A stretch of 64,000 nt of DNA from NCBI RefSeq assembly GCF_018449575.1, contig NZ_JAAVUT010000021.1, forward strand, positions 1 through 64,000, in the 5' to 3' direction. Source of the stretch: Sodalis sp. dw_96 (GTDB lineage: Bacteria > Pseudomonadota > Gammaproteobacteria > Enterobacterales > Enterobacteriaceae). Position numbers and translations under genes: made by a program. Positions 58,993 to 64,000 of the stretch are shown here, in pieces; position 1 is the stretch's first letter, and the number at the start of each line of letters is the position of its first letter. The notes under the pieces are model-generated. The model was not told where the DNA came from. It worked only from the letters and a program-made list of their open reading frames with translations, and searched no databases.

Positions 58993-59631
58993 ATCAGCCC
59001 TCCTACCTTAGACAAATTACCTTCATCTTTAAAATCGGCCGGGATTGAGCGGCTTGTTATCCGTGTCGATTCTTGCGCCCTATTTAAAGATAGAAGATGC
59101 AAGTAGTATAGCACAATCAGCTTACATTAACTTACTGTTCGATGCTCGCGCAATTTTTATATCGTAGCCGATACCGCTGTACGTGTACAGACCGGGCAAT
59201 GAACAAGATACCATCAGTACAGTTATGAAGGGAGTGGTAATTCAAGTCGAAAACAAATTGCAGGTTACCCTTAAAGTCATTACCCGGCACACCGACAACC
59301 AGATAAAAACTCATTTCCACTTCGATATCCTAACAGGTATTTATTATTACCATTTATTGCCTGGTTACACACCCTTTATTGCTAAAAAATTATGACAATA
59401 CGTTGCAAATCAGTCTTAATCACTTAATTTACATAACACTTTAGCTGGATATGTTTAGTTTGCCTGAACAAAAGCTACAGCCCCCTTCGGGGCCGAAAGC
59501 GATTAACACCGAGGCTGTCGGGAAGCCGCTTAAACTATATAAGGATGATATCGGGGTATTTCAACCTTAACCGGTAATAAAAAAGGGCCCCAAACAGAGG
59601 GCCCCGATAATGACGGCAAGCTTGCCGCGGG
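58993..59631. other. Region between tomB and rpmJ2
   Basis: About 640 bp. Short open frames on both strands (up to 70 codons) have no recognisable product or ribosome-binding site, and I do not call them. At 59473-59522 an ACAGCC...GGCTGT outer pair encloses a GCCCC-CTTC-GGGGC hairpin (overlapping by one or two bases), possibly a structured RNA. The 3' part ends in the rpmJ2 terminator. Confidence 0.4.
59582..59610 (-). terminator. rpmE2-rpmJ2 terminator
   Basis: On the minus strand GGGCCC, TCTGTTTG, GGGCCC and a T run form a hairpin with T tail, 25 nt after the rpmJ2 stop codon. Confidence 0.85.
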
Positions 59632-59772
59632 CTATTTTTTTCCGCTGCCTCCCTGGACGGCTTTAAAACGGGGATTGGATTTGCAAATGACATAGATACG
59701 TCCGCGACGGCGTACCACTTTACAATCCTTGTGACGGGTTTTGGCCGAACGTAACGAGCTTAATACCTGCAT
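59632..59772 (-). CDS. rpmJ2: 50S ribosomal protein L36, type B (zinc-free paralogue)
   Basis: A 46-residue ribosomal protein identical in length to E. coli YkgO. The sequence [20 protein letters not shown], then [20 protein letters not shown], lacks the full zinc-ribbon cysteine set of the ordinary L36, so it can replace that protein when zinc is scarce. It is 14 nt after rpmE2 and shares its Zur-type control. It is short enough to be missed by length-filtered gene finding. Confidence 0.95.
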   Translation of the reverse strand: MQVLSSLRSAKTRHKDCKVVRRRGRIYVICKSNPRFKAVQGGSGKK

Positions 59773-59786
59773 GCCGATGCTTTTCC

Positions 59787-60047
59787 TTATGACGGATCTT
59801 TGCTGAAAAACCGACCGAAACGTTGGTTAAAGCGCGCCGTACTGCCCTCTTTATCCACTATCCTCTGTTTGCCTGTGTAATAGGGATGTGATTCCGACGA
59901 GACTTCCACGGTGACATAGGGATAGGTTTTCCCATCTAAATCCAGAGTGCGATCGGTTTTTATGGTGGAGCCTATCTTAAAATAGGTATCGGCGCTGGTG
60001 TCATGGAATAGCACGGTGCGATAGTCAGGATGGATACCGGGTTTCAT
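59787..60047 (-). CDS. rpmE2: 50S ribosomal protein L31, type B (zinc-free paralogue)
   Basis: An 86-residue L31 paralogue (E. coli YkgM) without the CxxC zinc motif. [20 protein letters not shown] and the C-terminal [13 protein letters not shown] are typical. Under zinc starvation it displaces zinc-binding L31, releasing metal. It leads the rpmE2-rpmJ2 operon, and a GTTATATCATAAC palindrome upstream fits Zur control. Confidence 0.96.
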   Translation of the reverse strand: MKPGIHPDYRTVLFHDTSADTYFKIGSTIKTDRTLDLDGKTYPYVTVEVSSESHPYYTGKQRIVDKEGSTARFNQRFGRFFSKDPS

Positions 60048-60066
60048 AAATCACCTCATATGTTAT

Positions 60067-60079
60067 GTTATATCATAAC
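60067..60079. promoter_or_regulatory. Probable Zur box of rpmE2-rpmJ2
   Basis: GTTATATCATAAC, an inverted repeat with GTTAT/ATAAC arms, matches the core of the enterobacterial Zur site (GTTATANTATAAC). It lies 20 bp upstream of the rpmE2 start codon, where Zur with zinc would block transcription. Confidence 0.75.
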
Positions 60080-60114
60080 TATTATGCACGGATTTATTCC
60101 CAAGTCAAATCAGC

Positions 60115-60142
60115 AAAAAAAAAGGCCGCTTGCGCGGCCTTG
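60115..60142 (-). terminator. acrAB terminator
   Basis: On the minus strand AAGGCCGC, GCAA, GCGGCCTT and a run of T residues form a perfect 8-bp stem just after the acrB stop codon. Confidence 0.9.
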
Positions 60143-60150
60143 GTTAACAC

Positions 60151-63100
60151 TTAGTCATGGTAGGGATTATCTACCGGTCGGCTAGGTTCGTTTTCATTCT
60201 CGGACCGGTTGCCGAAGCGGCGGCGGACCACCACAAAGAATACCGGGACAAAGAAGATCGCCAGCAGGGTGGCGGTGACCATCCCGCCCATCACGCCGGT
60301 ACCCACCGCATTCTGCGCGCCCGAACCGGCACCGGTACTGATGGCCAGCGGCAGCACGCCGAGGATAAAGGCCAGGGAGGTCATCAGAATCGGACGTAGT
60401 CGCATACGTACCGCCTCCAATGTCGCTTCCACCAAGCCCTTGCCTTCTTTATCCATCAAATCCTTGGCGAATTCGACGATAAGGATGGCGTTCTTCGCCG
60501 ACAGGCCGATAGTGGTCAGCAGGCCTACCTGGAAGTAGACGTCGTTGGTCATCCCGCGCAGGGAGGCGGCTATCAGCGCACCCACCACGCCAAGGGGAAC
60601 CACCAGCATGACCGCGAACGGAATCGACCAGCTTTCATACAACGCCGCCAGGCAGAGGAATACCACAATCAGCGATATGGCGTACAAAGCCGGCGCCTGA
60701 TTGCCGGACAAGCGTTCCTGGTATGAGGTACCCGTCCAACTGTAACTGATGCCCGCCGGCAGTTTGGCTGCCAACTGTTCCATCAAAATCATAGCCTCGC
60801 CGGTACTTCTGCCCGGGGATGCCTCGCCCTGTATTTCCATTGAAGGCAAGCCGTTATAGCGTTCCAGACGAGGCGAACCGAATTGCCAGTGGCTGGAAGT
60901 AAAGGCGGATAAAGGCACCATTGAACCGTTAGTCGCGCGGACAAACCAGTTATTGATATCCGTGGGCAACATGCGATACGGCGCGTCACCCTGGACATAA
61001 ACCTGTTTTACCCGGCCTCGGTCGACGAAGTTATTGACATAGCTACTTCCTAGCGCCGCACCGATGGTGGTGTTGAGATCGGAGAGAGATACCCCAAGCG
61101 CCTGCGCCTTTTCCTGATCAACATCGAGTTTGAATTGCGGAGTATCTTCCAGTCCGTTGGGCCGTACTCGCGCTAGAAGTTCAGGATGCTGTGCAGCCAT
61201 GCCGAGCAATTGATTTCGTGCTTCCGTCAATTTATCGTGGCCTAAGCCATTGTTATCGATCAATTCAAAGTCGAAGCCGGTGGCATTACCCAATTCCGTG
61301 ATCGGCGGCAGGTTGAACGATAAAACAATGGCGTCCTTGATTTGGGCAAAGGCAACATTGGCGCGTGCGACAATGGCCGGTACCTTGTTCTCACTACCGC
61401 TGCGATGGCCCCAATCCTTGAGGCTGACAAACGCCAGACCGTTATTCTGTCCCCGCCCGGAGAAACCAAAGCCATTAACGGTAAACACCGAATTGACATT
61501 GTCCTTCTCATCTTTCATGAAATGTTCGCTGACCTGATTCAGCACCTGCTGCGTCCGTTCCTGGGTGGCGCCCACCGGTAACTGGATCATGTTGAGAAAT
61601 ACGCCCTGATCTTCCTCCGGCAGGAATGAAGAGGGCAGTCGAATAAACAGCAGCGCCATACCCACCACAATCAACAGATAGATGATCAGATAACGGCCGG
61701 TGCTGTTCAGTATATGGCCGATACTGTCGGTGTAGTGATTGGAGCTTTGTTCGAACTTTTTATTAAACCAGCCGAAGAATCCGGTGGTGGTGCCGTGCTC
61801 GCCCTTTTTTATCGGCTTCAGCAGGGTGGAACACAGCGCCGGGGTCAGAATCATCGCCACCAGCACCGACAATACCATGGCGGAGACGATGGTAATGGAG
61901 AACTGACGGTAAATGGCACCGGTGGCGCCGCCGAAGAAAGCCATGGGAACGAATACAGCCGACAGCACCAGGGCGATACCTACCAGGGCTCCCTGAATCT
62001 GGCTCATGGATTTGCGGGTGGCTTCCTTGGGGCTCAGACCTTCCTCCCCCATCACCCGCTCGACGTTTTCCACCACCACGATGGCATCGTCCACCAATAA
62101 CCCGATGGCCAGCACCATCGCGAACATGGTCAAGGTGTTAATGGAAAAACCGAAGACGTTCAAGATGGCAAAGGTCCCCAGCAATACCACCGGCACCGCG
62201 ATGGTGGGAATCAGCGTGGCGCGGAAGTTTTGCAGGAACAGATACATCACCAGGAATACCAGGATGATTGCTTCCACCAGGGTCTTAACCACTTCCTGAA
62301 TGGAGATTTTCACAAACGGCGTGGTATCGTAGGGATAAACCACCCGTAAACCGGCGGGGAAGTTTTGCGATAAACGACTCAGCTCCGATTTTACCGCCGC
62401 GGCGGTATCGAGGGCATTGGCGCCGGTGGCCAGCTTGATGGCCAGGCCGGACGCCGGTTTGCCGTTAAACTGCGCAATGACGTTATAGTTTTGCCCCCCC
62501 AGTTCTATTCTCGCCACATCCCTGAGGCGCACCTGCGATCCGTCCGGATTGACTTTCAGCAGGATGTTGCCGAATTCCTGCACGCTGGTGAGCTGGGTTT
62601 GTACGATGATCGAGGCGTTTAACTGCTGGCCTTTGATGGCGGGAGAACCGCCCAACTGCCCGGCGGCAATCTGGCTGTTTTGCACCGTCAGCGCATTGAT
62701 AACATCCACCGGCGTCAGCGCGAAGTTATTCAATTTGCTCGGATCCAGCCAGACACGCATGGCATACAGCGAGCCGAACAAGGTGAAATCCCCCACGCCC
62801 TCGGTCCGGCTGATGGGATCCTGTATATGGGATCCCACGTAGTCGGATATATCCTGCTGGGTCATGTTGGGGTCGTCGCTGATGAATCCGGCCACCATCA
62901 AAAAGCTGGAGCTGGCTTTCTGGATTCTTACCCCTTGATCCTGCACTTCCTGCGGCAATAACGGCATCGCCAGCTGCAGTTTGTTCTGCGTCTGCACCTG
63001 GGCGATATCCGGATTGACGCCGGAGTCGAACGTGAGGGTAATCTGCACCGTACCGGATGAGTCGCTGTTGGACGACATATACAGCAGGTGATCGATACCG

Positions 63101-63309
63101 CTCATATTCTGTTCGATAACCTGGGTAACAGTATTTTGCGCCGTGGTCGCATCGGCGCCCGGATAGGTCGCCGTGATTTGTATGGATGGCGGCGCAATTG
63201 CCGGATATTGCTCGATGGGCAGCTTCAAGATGGAAAGCGCGCCCGCGAGCATAAGAATAATGGCAATCACCCATGCAAAGATGGGTCGATCTATGAAGAA
63301 CTTAGCCAT
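60151..63309 (-). CDS. acrB: Multidrug efflux RND transporter AcrB
   Basis: A 1052-residue proton-driven inner-membrane pump that forms a trimer and works with AcrA and TolC to expel antibiotics, bile salts and dyes. It has twelve membrane helices, two large periplasmic loops and the proton-relay pairs VDD in [14 protein letters not shown] (about residue 407) and the Lys in [14 protein letters not shown] (about 940). It begins [17 protein letters not shown], as in E. coli, and follows acrA after 18 nt. Confidence 0.98.
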   Translation of the reverse strand: MAKFFIDRPIFAWVIAIILMLAGALSILKLPIEQYPAIAPPSIQITATYPGADATTAQNTVTQVIEQNMSGIDHLLYMSSNSDSSGTVQITLTFDSGVNPDIAQVQTQNKLQLAMPLLPQEVQDQGVRIQKASSSFLMVAGFISDDPNMTQQDISDYVGSHIQDPISRTEGVGDFTLFGSLYAMRVWLDPSKLNNFALTPVDVINALTVQNSQIAAGQLGGSPAIKGQQLNASIIVQTQLTSVQEFGNILLKVNPDGSQVRLRDVARIELGGQNYNVIAQFNGKPASGLAIKLATGANALDTAAAVKSELSRLSQNFPAGLRVVYPYDTTPFVKISIQEVVKTLVEAIILVFLVMYLFLQNFRATLIPTIAVPVVLLGTFAILNVFGFSINTLTMFAMVLAIGLLVDDAIVVVENVERVMGEEGLSPKEATRKSMSQIQGALVGIALVLSAVFVPMAFFGGATGAIYRQFSITIVSAMVLSVLVAMILTPALCSTLLKPIKKGEHGTTTGFFGWFNKKFEQSSNHYTDSIGHILNSTGRYLIIYLLIVVGMALLFIRLPSSFLPEEDQGVFLNMIQLPVGATQERTQQVLNQVSEHFMKDEKDNVNSVFTVNGFGFSGRGQNNGLAFVSLKDWGHRSGSENKVPAIVARANVAFAQIKDAIVLSFNLPPITELGNATGFDFELIDNNGLGHDKLTEARNQLLGMAAQHPELLARVRPNGLEDTPQFKLDVDQEKAQALGVSLSDLNTTIGAALGSSYVNNFVDRGRVKQVYVQGDAPYRMLPTDINNWFVRATNGSMVPLSAFTSSHWQFGSPRLERYNGLPSMEIQGEASPGRSTGEAMILMEQLAAKLPAGISYSWTGTSYQERLSGNQAPALYAISLIVVFLCLAALYESWSIPFAVMLVVPLGVVGALIAASLRGMTNDVYFQVGLLTTIGLSAKNAILIVEFAKDLMDKEGKGLVEATLEAVRMRLRPILMTSLAFILGVLPLAISTGAGSGAQNAVGTGVMGGMVTATLLAIFFVPVFFVVVRRRFGNRSENENEPSRPVDNPYHD

Positions 63310-63327
63310 GTGGTTTATCCGTTCCTA

Positions 63328-64000
63328 TTAAGACTTGCTGGCATTTTCAGGCTGTGGTTGTGCCGGTTTTTGTTCGTCTGCGGTTGCCTCTTTTGCCGTA
63401 ACCTGCGCTCCCGGTCTTACCTTTTGCAGGCCGGTGACGATGACGCGATCCCCTTCCTGTAAACCGGCGGTCACCAGCCATTGATCGCCAATGGCCTGCG
63501 GCGCGGTGATCTGACGTACGGCAACCTTATTGTCCGGGCCAACTACCATGGCGGTGGCATTGCCGCGCGGGTCATGGGTTATGCCTTGTTGCGGAACCAG
63601 CAGCGCGCCGTCGTTTACCCCTTCGTCAAGACGGGCGCGGACAAACATGCCGGGCAGCAGGGAGAGCTGCGGGTTGGGGAATATGGCGCGCAGGGTAATG
63701 GACCCGGTGGTTTCATCCACGGTGACGTCTGAGAATTCCAACGTACCGCTTTGTGCATAAACGCTGCCATCTTCCATCAGGAGGCGCACGGTGGCCTTAC
63801 CGTTTTGCTGCTTCAGCGTGCCGTTCGCCAGTTCCTGTTTTAACCGCGTATAGTCATTGCTCGATTGAGTCACATCCACATACATGGGATTCAATTGCTG
63901 CACGGTAGCCATGGCGGTGGTTTGAGCATTGGTGACCAACGCGCCTTCGGTATAGGCGGATTTGCCGATACGGCCGCTGATGGGGGAGGTGACGCGGGTA
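63328..64000 (-). CDS. acrA: AcrA periplasmic adaptor of the AcrAB pump (5' part beyond the window)
   Basis: The C-terminal about 224 residues of the membrane-fusion protein AcrA. The frame stays open to the window edge, where it reads TRVTSPISGRIGKSAYTEGA, the end of the lipoyl-like domain. The beta-barrel (NPMYVDVTQSSNDYTRLKQE) and membrane-proximal domains follow. The lipobox and hairpin lie outside the window. It is upstream of and co-transcribed with acrB. Confidence 0.97.
   Translation of the reverse strand, partial: TRVTSPISGRIGKSAYTEGALVTNAQTTAMATVQQLNPMYVDVTQSSNDYTRLKQELANGTLKQQNGKATVRLLMEDGSVYAQSGTLEFSDVTVDETTGSITLRAIFPNPQLSLLPGMFVRARLDEGVNDGALLVPQQGITHDPRGNATAMVVGPDNKVAVRQITAPQAIGDQWLVTAGLQEGDRVIVTGLQKVRPGAQVTAKEATADEQKPAQPQPENASKS

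Noticed and set aside
59132-59395. Overlapping opposite-strand frames of 62 and 70 codons between tomB and rpmJ2.
   Set aside because: No recognisable product, no ribosome-binding site, biased toward neither strand; probably chance frames.

Overview
The window is a chromosomal segment of a gamma-proteobacterium of the order Enterobacterales. The core gene order (yajI, nrdR-ribD-ribH-nusB-thiL-pgpA, yajO, dxs-ispA-xseB, thiI, yajL-panE, yajQ, yajR, cyoABCDE, ampG-yajG, bolA, tig, clpP-clpX-lon-hupB, ppiD, ybaV, queC, decR, mdlAB, glnK-amtB, tesB, ybaY, ybaZ, ffs, hha-tomB, acrAB) follows the E. coli K-12 map without rearrangement. It differs in having rpmE2-rpmJ2 between tomB and acrB, two standard ERIC elements, and ccdA next to decR in place of ybaE/cof. 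This suggests a lineage nearer Yersinia, Pectobacterium or Sodalis than Escherichia. The genus cannot be fixed from sequence reading alone.

Layout: 1-4.9 kb riboflavin/thiamine/NusB housekeeping operon; 4.96-5.5 kb tandem array of five 107-bp units; 5.5-6.5 kb yajO; 6.7-11.6 kb accessory block (SDF-family symporter, AraC regulator, short-chain dehydrogenase, passenger-less inverse autotransporter); 11.7-16.4 kb isoprenoid precursor genes and thiI; 16.5-19.8 kb accessory block (end and transposase remnant of a Tn3-family transposon, then a class-3 lipase / small protein / lipoprotein cassette that looks like an orphan type VI effector-immunity set); 19.8-22.0 kb yajL-panE-yajQ; 22.3-26.1 kb a single 1262-codon gene with a C-terminal ADP-ribosyltransferase-like domain; 26.3-35.3 kb yajR, cytochrome bo3 oxidase, ampG, yajG; 35.6-45.4 kb bolA, trigger factor and the Clp/Lon proteostasis cluster; 45.5-49.3 kb ybaV, a ribbon-helix-helix regulator with its own palindrome, queC, and a divergent cysteine-desulfhydrase-like/DecR pair sharing a centred palindrome; 49.3-54.9 kb mdlAB and the NtrC/sigma54-type glnK-amtB operon; 54.97-55.45 kb a second 107-bp array in opposite orientation; 55.5-64 kb tesB to acrA (cut by the window edge).

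Accessory material sits at a few synteny breaks: pgpA|yajO, yajO|dxs, thiI|yajL, yajQ|yajR, ybaV|queC, queC|decR and amtB|tesB. The strongest candidates for something undescribed are (1) the paired 107-bp arrays, both between convergent genes, whose hairpin stems differ by a compensated base pair; (2) the 1262-residue putative ADP-ribosylating toxin with no adjacent immunity gene; and (3) the lipase-centred effector cassette beside a Tn3-family relic and ended by a terminator that looks like part of a ColE1-type origin. All functional statements rest on family motifs read by eye; no database search was possible.
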